From: Paratractidigestivibacter faecalis
Lineage (GTDB): Bacteria > Actinomycetota > Coriobacteriia > Coriobacteriales > Atopobiaceae
Direction of reading: 5' to 3'
DNA length: 64,000 bases
Assembly: GCF_003416765.1 (NCBI RefSeq)
Contig: NZ_QSNG01000001.1
Coordinates: forward strand, 398,742 to 462,741
This document shows, one piece after another, positions 17,965-27,309 of the stretch. The translations under genes were made by a program, and so were the position numbers. The notes beneath the pieces were generated by a model. The model was given only the letters and a program-made list of their open reading frames with translations. It did not search any database and was not told the origin of the DNA. The stretch's first letter is position 1, and each line of letters begins with the position of its first letter.

Positions 17965-18310
17965 CAAACTCGCCTTCGTGTGAGTGGGGTTTGAGGCCCC
18001 AAGGGTAACGGCACGCCATTTTATGCAATATCCCATTTTGGTATCTGGGAAAACGTCCCGTTTTATTCATTAGAATTATGATAACTGATGGTTGCCACCA
18101 AAATGGACTCGCACGAAGGCCACTTTGGTGCACTCGACTTAAAAATCCTCGCACGAAGGGGACTTCTGCGCAAAGGTCGGCCCGGAACGCTCGCAAATGG
18201 CGGAACAAATGCTATCTGCGATGTAGCATTTCTGTCTTCCATGCGGCGTGCGACAGGTTGCGGCAGTCCGCGGATACACTCGTGACGTCAACCGAGCGAA
18301 GGGAATCAAA
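17965..18310. other. Gene-free AT-richer region with partial repeats
   Basis: I see no gene. The stretch around 18060-18090 is clearly AT-rich and may hold divergent promoters. CTCGCACGAAGG occurs at 18108-18119 and 18148-18159, with a near-complement at 17973-17984. About 24 bases at 18114-18138 also resemble 17925-17948 inside the metallopeptidase gene. These look like a local duplication or operator-like repeats. Confidence 0.4.
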
Positions 18311-18838
18311 ATGACCGAACACTCAATCCAGCACGGGCCCATCGCTGCCAGCGCCACCGAGGCAGACGGCGCCCAGGGCCTTCGTGACCAGCTCATGGCA
18401 GAGCTCTGCGGGCTTGGGGCCACCATGACCGCGGCCATGGTGGCCCAACCGGGCTTCGTGCCCTGCGAGCACGCCTTTGGCATGGTCATCGAGGGCCTTG
18501 AGGCTGCCGTCTCCTCCTCCGACGAGTCCTGCCTCTCCGAGGTTGCCGAGGACGTCCGTGCCCGCAGCGAGCACGTGAGCGCCCATCGCGGGGTTCCCAT
18601 GGGCACGGCCCAGATGCCCGCCCCCGCCACGCCCGAGGCCGCGCTGCTCCTGGCTGCCCTGCGTGGCATCGCTGCCGATGCCGCCTGCGCCATGAGGCTC
18701 GGTCGCATGGACCAGGACGTTGACGTCTTCCTGGTCAATGCCCTCACGGCCCTGGGGGCTGGCGATGCAAGCCATGCCCTTCTTGAGCGTGCGGGCCAGG
18801 CCGCCCTTGCCGCCTCCCGTCTTGCACGCCAGGCATAG
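18311..18838 (+). CDS. Alanine-rich protein of unknown function
   Basis: 175 residues, rich in Ala, Met and acidic residues, with no signal peptide or membrane helix. It looks largely helical (for example LLLAALRGIAADAACAM, then ALLERAGQAALAASRLARQA). The ATG is preceded by GCGAAGGGA. Codon use matches the neighbours, so I take it as a real gene. I recognise no family. It lies upstream of the ABC transporter gene with a promoter-like gap of 125 bases, so a shared role is not shown. Confidence 0.6.
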   Translation: MTEHSIQHGPIAASATEADGAQGLRDQLMAELCGLGATMTAAMVAQPGFVPCEHAFGMVIEGLEAAVSSSDESCLSEVAEDVRARSEHVSAHRGVPMGTAQMPAPATPEAALLLAALRGIAADAACAMRLGRMDQDVDVFLVNALTALGAGDASHALLERAGQAALAASRLARQA

Positions 18839-18963
18839 ACGATAGCTGGACAGCCCAAACCTGAACGGCACGTGTTGAATTGTCTCGCTTGGGTTGCCCA
18901 TTGGGTTGCCGGGGCCTCTTCTGGGTAGTCTTATCTAGTCAACCCCAGCTAGAGAGGCTCCGG

Positions 18964-21900
18964 ATGCTTGAGCTCAAGGACATCTGCAAGAAGTACGTCA
19001 CCTCGTCGTTTACCCAAATCGCCCTCGACCACGTGAGCCTGGCCTTCAGGGACAACGAGTTCGTTGCCATCCTGGGCCCGTCCGGCTCGGGCAAGACCAC
19101 GACGCTGAACATCATCGGCGGCCTTGACCACTTTGACTCTGGCGACCTGGTCATCGACGGCATCTCGACCAAGCGCTACAAGGACCGCGACTGGGACACC
19201 TACCGCAACAACCGCATTGGCTTCGTGTTCCAGAGCTACAACCTCATCCCGCACCAGACCATCCTGGAGAACGTCGAGCTGGCCCTCACGCTCTCGGGCG
19301 TCGGCCGCGCCGAGCGCAAGCGTCGCGCCAAGGAGGCCCTGGAGCGCGTCGGCCTGGGCCAGCACGTGGACAAGCGCCCGAGCCAGCTTTCCGGCGGCCA
19401 GATGCAGCGCGTGGCCATTGCCCGCGCCCTCATCAACGACCCTGAGATTCTCCTTGCCGACGAGCCCACCGGCGCCCTCGACTCGACCACTTCCGTGCAG
19501 GTCATGGACCTGCTCAAGGAGGTTGCCAAGGACCGTCTGGTCATCATGGTCACTCACAACCCCGAGCTTGCCGAGCGCTACGCCACGCGCATCGTGCGCC
19601 TCGCGGACGGCCGCATAACCAATGACTCCAACCCCTTCGACCCCGCGACCGCGCCGCACAGGGAGGCCAAGCCGCCTCGCCGCACGTCCATGTCCTTCCT
19701 CACTGCGCTGGGCCTCTCCTTCAGGAACCTCATGACCAAGAAGGGCCGCACGGCCATGACGGCCTTCGCGGGCTCCATCGGCATCATCGGCATCGCCGCC
19801 ATCCTGGCCCTCTCCAACGGCGTGAACGAGTACATCGCCAAGGTGGAGGAGGACACGCTCTCCAGCTATCCGCTCTCCATCACCAAGCAGAGCTACGACA
19901 TGAGCGGCATGCTGGGCGGGACCTCCTCCTCGGAGGACGGCGCTGCGGACGGCTCCGGCGACTCCTCTGACTCCAAGTCCGCCGCGGGCGACGTCTCCCA
20001 GACCGACGCCATCCCGCAGTTCACCTTGCTCAAGGACATGTTCGCCTCCGTGAAGTCCAACGACCTCAAGAGCCTCAAGTCCTACCTCGACTCTGGCGAC
20101 GCGGGCATCGGCGACAAGATCAACGCCATCCAGTATGACTACGGCGTGACGCCCCTCGTCTACTCGGCCGACGCCACGGGCGACCCGGTCAAGCTCAGCC
20201 CCAGCGCCCTCACCACGGCCATGAGCGGCGGAGCCAGCCAGACGGCAATGGCCGGCACCATGGCCGGCACCTCGTCCATCTTCAACGAGATGATCGACAA
20301 CCAGGACCTTCTCGCCCAGCAGTACGACGTGGTGGCGGGCCGTTGGGCCTCCGCTCCCGACGAGGCCGTCCTGGTGCTCAACCGCAACGGCGGCGTGAGC
20401 GACTACACGCTCTACAGCATCGGCGTGCTCGACCCCAGCGAGCTCGACAGCATGGTCAATGCAACCATGACCGCCTCCGGCGACGTGGATGTGCCCCAGA
20501 ACGACGTGACCTTCACCTACGAGGACGCCCTCAACAAGTCATTCAAGGTCCTGAGCCCCTGCGAGACCTATCGGGCCAACGCCGAGACGGGCGGCTGGAC
20601 CGACATGTCCGACGACGCCGAGTTCATGGCGCAGAAGGTGGCCGACGGCCTTGACCTCAAGATCGTAGGCGTGGTGCGCCCCAACGAGACCGCAGACTCC
20701 AACGCGCTCAGCGCGGGCGTGGCCTACACCCACGGCCTCACCGAGGAGCTCATGGCCCGCGCGGCTTCCTCTCCCATCGTCCAGCAGCAGCTCGCGGACC
20801 CCAACACTGACGTATTCACCGGCAAGTCCTTCGACGAGCTCCAGGACGAGGCCAAGAAGGGCGTGGACCTGGGCAGTCTCTTCTCCGTTGACCAGGCCAA
20901 GCTCCAGAGCGCCTTCACGTTTGACACCTCCAAGCTCGGAAACGTCGACTTCTCCAACATCGACCTGTCCGGCGTGAGCATTGACCCCACGCTCATCTCA
21001 TCCTCGCTTGACGTGGACGCACTGGTCTCCGGAGCGCCCGCCCCGGACTTCTCGCCCCTCTTTGACGACGACGGCAACCTGGACGGCGCGCTCAGCGCCG
21101 ATGAGATCGGCCAGATCGTGCGACTGGGCGGCCAGCTCACCCAGGGCTTTGTGACCTGGTGGGGCCAGAACGGAACCACCACCGACCCGAGCGACCCCAA
21201 CTTCAACGCCATTGTCGGCGAGAAGTTCAAGGAGTACCTGGCCACAGACGAGGCGCAGCAGATCTTAGGCCAGATCTCGGCCATCGCCGGCCCGGAGCTT
21301 GCCCAGCGCGTGCAGCAGATTGTCACCGACTACGTGCAGAACCAGCTGGCCCCCTACCTGCAGGACTTCTTCTCCAAGTTTGCCGAGCAGGTGAGCGCCT
21401 CCGTCTCCGCGCAGCTCCAGGCGTCCATGACGCAGGTCATGGCCCAGGTTGCCGACCAGGTGGGCACGAGCCTGGCCAACCTGCAGAGTGCCTTTTCGGT
21501 TGACGCGAGCGCCTTCAAGAGCGCCATCAGCTTCAACATGGGCGCCGAGGACCTGACCTCGCTCATGTCCAACTACGCCAACGCGAGCAGGCTCACCTAC
21601 GACAACAACCTCACGACCCTGGGCTACGCGGACGCGGACGACCCCATCTCCATCTCCATCTACCCCAAGGACTTCACGGCCAAGGAGGACGTGCTTGCCT
21701 CCATTGACGCCTACAACGAGCAGGCCCGTGCCGCCGGCGAGGACGACCGCGTGATTGGCTACACGGACTACATGGGCATCATCATGGGCTCCGTCACGGA
21801 CATCGTGAACATGATCAGCCTGGTGCTCATTGCCTTCGTGAGCATCTCGCTGGTGGTGAGCTCCATCATGATCGGCATCATCACCTACATCAGTGTCCTG

Positions 21901-22215
21901 GAGCGCAAGAAGGAGATCGGCATCCTGCGCGCCATCGGCGCGTCCAAGGGCAACGTCAAGAGCGTCTTCAACGCCGAGACCTTCATCGAGGGCCTGATCT
22001 CGGGTGTCTTTGCCATCCTGGTCGTGGTGGTCGTGAGCTTCCCGGTGAATGCCTACGTGCTTAAGACCCACCAGGTGCCCAACATCATGAGCCTGCCGTG
22101 GACAAGCGCCCTCGTGCTCGTCGGCATCTCCGTGCTGCTCACGCTCATCGCCGGCCTCATTCCCGCCAGCTCTGCCAGCAGAAGGGACCCGGTCGAGGCC
22201 CTGAGGTCGGAGTAA
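18964..22215 (+). CDS. ABC transporter with fused ATPase and FtsX-type permease, very large extracellular domain
   Basis: 1083 residues. Residues 1-235 form a LolD/MacB-type ATPase with Walker [10 protein letters not shown] (38-46), signature LSGGQMQR, Walker [13 protein letters not shown] and H-loop THN. A helix at about 270-295 ([17 protein letters not shown]) leads to some 650 extracellular residues with Ser/Asp-rich and coiled-coil-like parts. Three C-terminal helices form the FtsX permease core, with an [19 protein letters not shown] coupling loop. Like MacB, it probably couples ATP use to movement of an outside domain rather than bulk import. The substrate is unknown; antimicrobial-peptide or lipid handling are possibilities. 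The start at 18964 has AGAGAGG upstream. Confidence 0.9.
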   Translation: MLELKDICKKYVTSSFTQIALDHVSLAFRDNEFVAILGPSGSGKTTTLNIIGGLDHFDSGDLVIDGISTKRYKDRDWDTYRNNRIGFVFQSYNLIPHQTILENVELALTLSGVGRAERKRRAKEALERVGLGQHVDKRPSQLSGGQMQRVAIARALINDPEILLADEPTGALDSTTSVQVMDLLKEVAKDRLVIMVTHNPELAERYATRIVRLADGRITNDSNPFDPATAPHREAKPPRRTSMSFLTALGLSFRNLMTKKGRTAMTAFAGSIGIIGIAAILALSNGVNEYIAKVEEDTLSSYPLSITKQSYDMSGMLGGTSSSEDGAADGSGDSSDSKSAAGDVSQTDAIPQFTLLKDMFASVKSNDLKSLKSYLDSGDAGIGDKINAIQYDYGVTPLVYSADATGDPVKLSPSALTTAMSGGASQTAMAGTMAGTSSIFNEMIDNQDLLAQQYDVVAGRWASAPDEAVLVLNRNGGVSDYTLYSIGVLDPSELDSMVNATMTASGDVDVPQNDVTFTYEDALNKSFKVLSPCETYRANAETGGWTDMSDDAEFMAQKVADGLDLKIVGVVRPNETADSNALSAGVAYTHGLTEELMARAASSPIVQQQLADPNTDVFTGKSFDELQDEAKKGVDLGSLFSVDQAKLQSAFTFDTSKLGNVDFSNIDLSGVSIDPTLISSSLDVDALVSGAPAPDFSPLFDDDGNLDGALSADEIGQIVRLGGQLTQGFVTWWGQNGTTTDPSDPNFNAIVGEKFKEYLATDEAQQILGQISAIAGPELAQRVQQIVTDYVQNQLAPYLQDFFSKFAEQVSASVSAQLQASMTQVMAQVADQVGTSLANLQSAFSVDASAFKSAISFNMGAEDLTSLMSNYANASRLTYDNNLTTLGYADADDPISISIYPKDFTAKEDVLASIDAYNEQARAAGEDDRVIGYTDYMGIIMGSVTDIVNMISLVLIAFVSISLVVSSIMIGIITYISVLERKKEIGILRAIGASKGNVKSVFNAETFIEGLISGVFAILVVVVVSFPVNAYVLKTHQVPNIMSLPWTSALVLVGISVLLTLIAGLIPASSASRRDPVEALRSE

Positions 22216-22232
22216 CACGGACCTGCGGGGTT

Positions 22233-22320
22233 GGCGGCCCGGCATTTGTCTCTGGCTCAGTCCTCGCCGCGCGTAGGGCGCGCGGCTGCGGAAGTCGCCA
22301 GCGACAAATGCCGGGCCGCC
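22233..22320 (+). repeat. Long 3' hairpin element, copy 2 (after the ABC/FtsX gene)
   Basis: Perfect 18-bp outer arms (22233-22250 with 22303-22320) begin 17 bases past the stop. The core reads CAGTCCTC, an inner stem GCCGCGCG with CGCGCGGC, then TGCGGAAGTCGCCAG. Same motif order as copies 1 and 4. No T-run follows. Confidence 0.8.
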
Positions 22321-22378
22321 GCCGGTTCGCGATGACTCCTTCATCCCCTGACGTTGTTGTGAGGGTGACGGTGGGCGC

Positions 22379-22505
22379 ATCGAGTGCGGGGATTGGGAGG
22401 TCCATGGGCCCGCATTCGTGGTGCATGCTCAAAAGGACGCTGTCATTTATCTGCAAATATATAAATCTAAACGTATCGAGTGCGGGCCAGACTCGCACAC
22501 TCGAT
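22379..22505. repeat. Pair of ATCGAGTGCGGG repeats with inverted partners
   Basis: ATCGAGTGCGGG occurs at 22379-22390 and 22475-22486. The first can pair with CCCGCATTCG near 22410. The second has a perfect partner for ATCGAGTG, namely CACTCGAT at 22498-22505. Between them is a strongly AT-rich patch (22441-22472), unusual for this DNA. It could be a promoter with operators or a relic of inserted DNA. I see no ORF I can support. Confidence 0.45.
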
Positions 22506-22563
22506 GACTTTCACCAGCGTCAATTAGGCACTTAGTCCAGTTCAGACCGTGGTCGACCCGGCA

Positions 22564-22674
22564 GCGTTACCGTAGGGGCCCCTCGCGCCCTTCTCGCCAG
22601 CGACTTCCGCAGGCGCGTCCTTTGCGCCGAGGACTGAGCAGGCGAGAAGGGCGCGAGGGCCCCTACGGTAACGC
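22564..22674 (-). repeat. Long 3' hairpin element, copy 3 (after the PfkB-like gene)
   Basis: Outer arms of about 34 bp with a single bulge (22564-22598 with 22641-22674). Read on the minus strand, the core is CAGTCCTC, inner stem GGCGC/GCGCC with loop AAAGGAC, then TGCGGAAGTCGC. That orientation is the direction of the PfkB-like gene, whose stop is 12 bases away. The arms include TTCTCGCC/GGCGAGAA. Confidence 0.8.
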
Positions 22675-22686
22675 AACCTCCGTAGA

Positions 22687-23688
22687 CTACTGCCTGATGG
22701 ACGGCTTCATTCCGGCGGCGAGGAGGCTGGCGATCTCGGTCTCGCTCGCAAAGGAGAAGTCGCCGGAGACGGTGGCCTTGAACGCGGACGTCATGGTTGC
22801 GAAGTCGATGACAAACTGCGGCTCCCACCTGCTCGAGAAGCCGTGGATGAGCGCCGCCGCAAACACGCTGCCGCAGCTGGAGATGTCGGCAAGCGAGACA
22901 TGCTGGGGGAGTGACAGGTACGTGTCCTCGCGCGTGATCATGCCGCCGCGAATGCGGGCCACGTCGTAGCGGTCGATCTGCCGCACGACGAAGCAGACCT
23001 TGGAGAGCGGGTAGTCCATCATGAGGCCGCGGGCCCAGCCCAGGCAGAAGTCAAAGACCTCGCGCTCGCCGACCTTGGCCTTCTCGATGGTGATGATGTC
23101 GTCCTCGGAGGCAACCAGCACGTCCACGTAGCGCAGCAGCTTGTGGACCTTCTTCAGGGCATCGTCGCAGGTCCACATGGTCTCGCGGTAGTTGAGGTCC
23201 ATGACCACCTTGATGCCGCGGCCCTTGCAGGCCTTGAGGCCGCCAAGCGAGGCGCGGTACACCTCGTCCGAGATGGCGGGCACCACGCCCGAGAAGAAGA
23301 AGACCTCGACGCCGTTGAGCATGCGGTCCCAGTCAAAGTCCTCGCGGATGGCGTTTGCCATGGCCGTGTCGGAGCGGTCGTAGGTGACCACGGTGGGCCT
23401 GATGGAGCGGCCTCGCTCGGTGTAGTAGAGGCCCATGCGGTGGTTGGAGCGCGTGATGCGCGAGGTGTCCACGCCGTAGCGGGCCAGGTTCATGATGGCG
23501 TTGGTGCCCAGGCGGTTGCTGGAGAGCTTCGAGGCAAACGAGACCTGCTCGCCAAACTGCGCCAGCGTGACGGCAACCACGCTCTCGGCTCCGCTGTAGG
23601 AGATCTCCATGGTGCGGGCCTCGTCAAGGCGCTCGTGGGCGACGGTGGCAAAGCGGATGAGGGGCTCCCCAAAGCAGAGGATGTTCAT
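22687..23688 (-). CDS. PfkB-fold sugar kinase-like protein lacking the catalytic aspartate
   Basis: 333 residues, with the overall size and pattern of the ribokinase/PfkB family, closest in style to 2-keto-3-deoxygluconate kinases (MNILCFGEPLIRFA, VVMDLNYRE, VLVASEDD). The C-terminal signature normally reads DTxGAGDxF and its Asp is the catalytic base. Here residues 268-276 read DISSCGSVF, so Ser replaces that Asp. The N-terminal GGxxxN signature is also altered (YSGAESVVAV). It may be inactive, regulatory, or an unusual kinase. It is followed by hairpin copy 3; its start is two bases from the stop of the upstream AEC transporter gene, so the two are co-transcribed. Confidence 0.8.
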   Translation of the reverse strand: MNILCFGEPLIRFATVAHERLDEARTMEISYSGAESVVAVTLAQFGEQVSFASKLSSNRLGTNAIMNLARYGVDTSRITRSNHRMGLYYTERGRSIRPTVVTYDRSDTAMANAIREDFDWDRMLNGVEVFFFSGVVPAISDEVYRASLGGLKACKGRGIKVVMDLNYRETMWTCDDALKKVHKLLRYVDVLVASEDDIITIEKAKVGEREVFDFCLGWARGLMMDYPLSKVCFVVRQIDRYDVARIRGGMITREDTYLSLPQHVSLADISSCGSVFAAALIHGFSSRWEPQFVIDFATMTSAFKATVSGDFSFASETEIASLLAAGMKPSIRQ

Positions 23689-23690
23689 GT

Positions 23691-24617
23691 CTAGACTCCG
23701 AGAACTACGACGAGGACGGTCATTATCGCGATGCCCGCCACGACAGAGATGGCGTTTGCCATGCCCGCGAGGCCGACGTCACCTCCAGCCCACAGCGTGT
23801 AGAGCGGACCGGTGGATCCGATAGGCGCCCAGGCAAGAACGCAGATGACCTTGCAGACCTCGGGGTCAAACGGAAGCACCTTGAGCGCAATAATAGACAG
23901 AATAATTGCAAAAATAACGCGCCAGGACAGAAGTCGAACCAATTCCTTAACTTTCTTGCCCGTGAGGCTGAAGCGGATCATGAGTCCGACCATAAACATG
24001 GCAAGAAACGCGTTGGCGTTGGCGATGTGGTCGATGAGGGTGATGACCTCGGCGGGAATCTTGAGCCCAAGAAGGCCCATGGCAATGAGGACTATGTAGG
24101 AGTCAAACGCCATGGACGAGAAGAGCGTCTTGCAGAACGTCTTGAGCTTCTGCCCGCGTGACTGGTCGTCGTTGCCCAGGACGAGCGTCTGGGTGAGGGC
24201 GTAGGTGCCGCCGGTGCCCATGAGAGAGTTGCCCGCGTCAAAGAGGCAGGTGGCCACAACGCAGCCGGCGGGGAAGAACGCCTGGACGAAGGCGAGGGCA
24301 AAGCAGCCGATGTTGAAGCCGCAGACGGAGAGCTGCTGGACTATGCGCTCCTGCTGGGGCTTGTTGCGATAGACGAAGAGCGAGAGGAAGTAGGGGATGA
24401 CCGTGGCCGCAAAGCCCAGGCCCACAAGGCCCAGCAGGCTGACGTTAAAGTCGTAGGACTCGAATGCCCTGATGATGGCGCAGGGAAGCGTCAGGTTGAA
24501 GACGATCTTGGATATGAGGCGGTCAGCGCCCTTTCCGAGCTTGCCCGAGCGGGCTGTGACGACGCCAAGAAGAATTACCAGGACAAACGAGAAGACCTTG
24601 CAGAGAACCTGAGCCAT
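23691..24617 (-). CDS. AEC-family transporter (auxin efflux carrier/malate permease type)
   Basis: 308-residue membrane protein with about ten helices and the AEC pattern: ISKIVFNLTLPCAIIRAFES near residues 35-54, and VLAWAPIGSTGPLYTLWAGGD near the end. AEC proteins in anaerobes usually move organic acids such as malate, lactate or citrate. It precedes the PfkB-like gene by two bases on the same strand. The substrate is not identifiable from sequence. A possible link to export of products from the adjacent pathway is inference. Confidence 0.88.
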   Translation of the reverse strand: MAQVLCKVFSFVLVILLGVVTARSGKLGKGADRLISKIVFNLTLPCAIIRAFESYDFNVSLLGLVGLGFAATVIPYFLSLFVYRNKPQQERIVQQLSVCGFNIGCFALAFVQAFFPAGCVVATCLFDAGNSLMGTGGTYALTQTLVLGNDDQSRGQKLKTFCKTLFSSMAFDSYIVLIAMGLLGLKIPAEVITLIDHIANANAFLAMFMVGLMIRFSLTGKKVKELVRLLSWRVIFAIILSIIALKVLPFDPEVCKVICVLAWAPIGSTGPLYTLWAGGDVGLAGMANAISVVAGIAIMTVLVVVLGV

Positions 24618-24674
24618 GAACTGAGTGCCTCGATCGGGGTTGTGGATTGATACGGGCCGGCGCGCATCGCTGGC

Positions 24675-25241
24675 CTAGTACTTGGGCTTGCGGATGCGGG
24701 TGATCTTCTCGGGAGCAAAGCGGCGCACGGCGGCAAGGCCGTCCTGGGCCGTGTACTTGTCGTTTGCCTTCTTGAACTGGATGCGGATGGGGGCAAAGCC
24801 CATGTCCTTGTTTGCCTGGGCCAGGCGGGCCTGGCGGCGGTTGCGGGTGGAGGCCCAGGAGTCATATTCGGTGGGGACGGCGCAGAGGTAGGTGTCGTCC
24901 TTCAGGCGGAGCAGGAACACTTCGGAGATCTGCTCCCAGGGGGTGAAGCCAGAGCCCATGGAGTCGGTGTTGTCGGTGATGCCGCTCTCGTCGATGACGA
25001 TGGCGTTGCGACGGCGGACGATCTTGATGATGTTGGAGCAGATGATGAACAGCGACACGGGGATCATCACCCAGCCCATGCCCACCTTCATGATCATGGG
25101 GTTCTCCGCAAAGGGGAGGGGCTGGGTGAGCACCAGAATGGCGCCGGCCAGAAGGCAGACGCCCATGAAGAGATAAGAGCCCAGCAGAACGACGTTTGCG
25201 GTGATGGAGAGCCTCTCAGTGGCGGTGTTTTCCTTGGACAT
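24675..25241 (-). CDS. STM3941-like membrane protein with PH-type domain
   Basis: 188 residues. Two hydrophobic segments (about 15-36 and 45-66) are followed by a cytoplasmic domain. Its IVIDESGITDNTDSMGSGFTPWEQISEVFL segment resembles STM3941/PH-like proteins. I place the start at 25241 (GGGAAAGGGGACGGGG upstream) rather than at an in-frame ATG at 25433 that would add 64 residues. Role unknown. It lies 57 bases upstream of the AEC gene on the same strand, so it may be the first gene of that operon. Confidence 0.7.
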   Translation of the reverse strand: MSKENTATERLSITANVVLLGSYLFMGVCLLAGAILVLTQPLPFAENPMIMKVGMGWVMIPVSLFIICSNIIKIVRRRNAIVIDESGITDNTDSMGSGFTPWEQISEVFLLRLKDDTYLCAVPTEYDSWASTRNRRQARLAQANKDMGFAPIRIQFKKANDKYTAQDGLAAVRRFAPEKITRIRKPKY

Positions 25242-25603
25242 TCCCCGTCCCCTTTCCCTGCCTGTAATAAGTACGCGCGTGCGTGCGCCAATTCCTAAGG
25301 TCAAATCATATCCAAACCATGACGTAGGCCCTGTCCTACACCGCCAAATTATGAAGAAAATATGTGCAACTGGGGTAAAGGTGGCTAAATAGTAAGCCAG
25401 ATAGAACATAAACCCGAACAAACAGAAGAACAAGACGTGTTGAAAACGTGAAGTAGCGGCAAAACAGCGGTTTTACCCAACAAATGCCTGTGAAGGAAAT
25501 ATGAGTCACGCCATGCAAGACCCCCACATGAGGAGAAGCCCAACGGGCCGGGGGAGAAGAAGGCAACACAAGGAAACGAAGCGTTTGGAGAGGAGGACAC
25601 GTA
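25242..25603. other. Divergent promoter region between the STM3941-like gene and the PTS operon
   Basis: 362 bases with no gene I can support, richer in A and T than its surroundings (especially 25330-25480), as expected for divergent promoters. Possible operator-like pieces are TTGAAAACGTGAAG (25440 region) and AAAACAGCGGTTTT (25461 region), but neither is a clear Cra, CcpA or other consensus site. The EIIB ribosome site GGAGAGGAGG is at the right end. Confidence 0.4.
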
Positions 25604-25927
25604 ATGGCTAAGAAGTTCATTGTCGGTGTTACCGCATGCCAGATTGGCATTGCCCACACGTTCATGGCTGCCGAGTCCCTGACCAAGGCCATCGAGGCCC
25701 GTGGTTGCGAGGCCAAGATCGAGACCCAGGGTGCTACCGGTGCCGAGAACGTCATCACCGATGAGGACCTCGCTCGTGCCGACGCCGCCATCATTGCGGC
25801 TGACGTCAAGATCAAGCAGGGGGAGCGCTTTGAGCCCATCCCCACCCTGAGCTGCAAGACGAACGAGGTTATGACGCTTGAGACCGCTCTGTCGGTCGTT
25901 GATGAGGTACTGGAGGCGATTGGTTAA
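25604..25927 (+). CDS. PTS fructose-family EIIB component
   Basis: 107 residues, one free-standing EIIB domain of the fructose (Fru) family. The phosphocysteine is Cys12 in VTACQIGIAHTFMAAE; the usual form is ACPTGIAHTYMAA, so the PT pair is replaced by QI. It passes phosphate from EIIA to the incoming sugar. The strong site GGAGAGGAGG precedes the ATG. The stop overlaps the EIIC start by one base. The matching EIIA is probably the one at 36483, nine kilobases downstream. Substrate unknown; Fru-family systems include fructose, 2-O-mannosylglycerate and other ketose-like substrates. Confidence 0.93.
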   Translation: MAKKFIVGVTACQIGIAHTFMAAESLTKAIEARGCEAKIETQGATGAENVITDEDLARADAAIIAADVKIKQGERFEPIPTLSCKTNEVMTLETALSVVDEVLEAIG

Positions 25928-27063
25928 TGGCTGAGATTCAGCGCAAGAACGCCAAGAAGAAGAGCGCCGGCCGTCAGGCATGGGACGCCGTTCTTACTGG
26001 CATTTCCTACATGATTCCGTTTATCGTCGGCGGTGGCGTGCTCTGGGGCATCGCCAAGGCCATGGGCGGCTACAACATCGCCGCTGACATGAAGGCCCTG
26101 GTTGCCGACGGCGGCAGCTACAAGGACTACACGCTCGCCATGGTGATCTACTCCATCGGCTCCGCCATCTTCGACGTCTGCGTGCCGGTCATCGGCGCCT
26201 ACACCGCCTATGCCCTCTCCGACAAGCCCGGCCTGGCTCCTGGCTTCGCCGTCGGTGTTATCTCCAACACCATCAAGGCTGGCTTCCTCGGCGCCGTCGT
26301 CGGCGGCATCATCGCCGGCTACATCGTGAACTTCCTCAAGGACTGCTCCAAGAAGGTTCCCTCCTCCGTCCAGTCCGTGTTCCCGATCCTGATCATCCCG
26401 GTCGTCGGCACCGCTGTGACCTCCCTGCTCATGTGGTACGTCATCGGCGTGCCCATCGGCTGGTTCATGACTGCCATCACCTCCCTGCTGACCAACCTGC
26501 AGGGTGTCGGTGGCGCTGTCTTCGGCGCTGCCATCGGCATCGGCATGTCCACCGACCAGGGTGGCCCGATCTCCAAGGCCGTCGCCCTCGTTGCCAACGG
26601 CCTCAACGCCGACGGCATCCTCGGGCCCGCTGCCTGCAAGATGTGCGGCGGAATGCAGAACCCGCTCGGCGTCTGCTTCGCCCAGATCATCGACCGCTTC
26701 ACCGGCAAGAAGAAGTTCACCGAGAAGGAGCGCTCCACCACTGTCTCCGGCCTCGTGCTTGCCTGCTGCTACATCCAGGAGTACGTCATCCCGTTCCTGG
26801 TGCAGGACACCTGGCGCTGCATCATCCCCTGCATGATTGGTGGTGCCATCTCCGGTGGCCTCTGCGGCTACTTCGCTCTTGAGTCCGCGGCTGTCCACGG
26901 TGGCGTCTTCGTCATCCCGATGATGAGCAACCCGCTCCAGTTCGTTCTGTTCTGGTTCGCCGGCGCTGCCGTCAACGGCATCCTGTACTTCCTGCTCCGC
27001 AAGCCCGTCGCGGCTGAGGGCGACATGGCTGGCAACGGCGTTCTCGACCAGCTCCTCGGCTAA
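25927..27063 (+). CDS. PTS fructose-family EIIC component
   Basis: 378-residue membrane channel domain with about nine helices. GISYMIPFIVGGGVLWGIAKAMGG (residues about 23-46) and MSTDQGGPISKAVAL (about 200) match the EIIC-Fru pattern, including the GGPxxK site. It is translationally coupled to EIIB. A terminator-like hairpin 20 bases after the stop separates it from the aldolase gene and may lower downstream expression. There is no fused EIIA or EIIB. Confidence 0.94.
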   Translation: MAEIQRKNAKKKSAGRQAWDAVLTGISYMIPFIVGGGVLWGIAKAMGGYNIAADMKALVADGGSYKDYTLAMVIYSIGSAIFDVCVPVIGAYTAYALSDKPGLAPGFAVGVISNTIKAGFLGAVVGGIIAGYIVNFLKDCSKKVPSSVQSVFPILIIPVVGTAVTSLLMWYVIGVPIGWFMTAITSLLTNLQGVGGAVFGAAIGIGMSTDQGGPISKAVALVANGLNADGILGPAACKMCGGMQNPLGVCFAQIIDRFTGKKKFTEKERSTTVSGLVLACCYIQEYVIPFLVQDTWRCIIPCMIGGAISGGLCGYFALESAAVHGGVFVIPMMSNPLQFVLFWFAGAAVNGILYFLLRKPVAAEGDMAGNGVLDQLLG

Positions 27064-27082
27064 GTCCGAACCTGTACTGCCT

Positions 27083-27120
27083 GGGCGGGGAGACCTCACG
27101 GTGCGTCTCCCCGCCCTTCT
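27083..27120 (+). terminator. Hairpin between EIIC and aldolase genes
   Basis: A perfect 12-bp stem (GGGCGGGGAGAC with GTCTCCCCGCCC), then TTCT. The short T-run suggests partial termination, giving polarity inside the cluster. Confidence 0.75.
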
Positions 27121-27309
27121 GATTGACCCGCACCGCAAAACGCTCGAGCGAGGCATGGCACGTACTTCTCGCCTGCAGGGCTTTACTGACAGGCGACGCA
27201 CCACAAGCAAGACCCGCACCACCGGCACCACCCAATTTTGAAATCAACCGCTTCTGCTGGCCCCAAGCTCTTTTGCCGGGGAGTCAGGCAACCAAGGAAG
27301 GACTCACTC

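Noticed and set aside
22157-22498. 113-codon minus-strand ORF between the ABC/FtsX and PfkB-like genes
   Set aside because: It runs through the long hairpin and into the ABC gene. No ribosome site, and the product looks random.
25435-25475. CcpA (cre) or Cra operator before the PTS genes
   Set aside because: TGAAAACGTGAAG lacks the conserved right half of cre, and no palindrome fits the Cra consensus.
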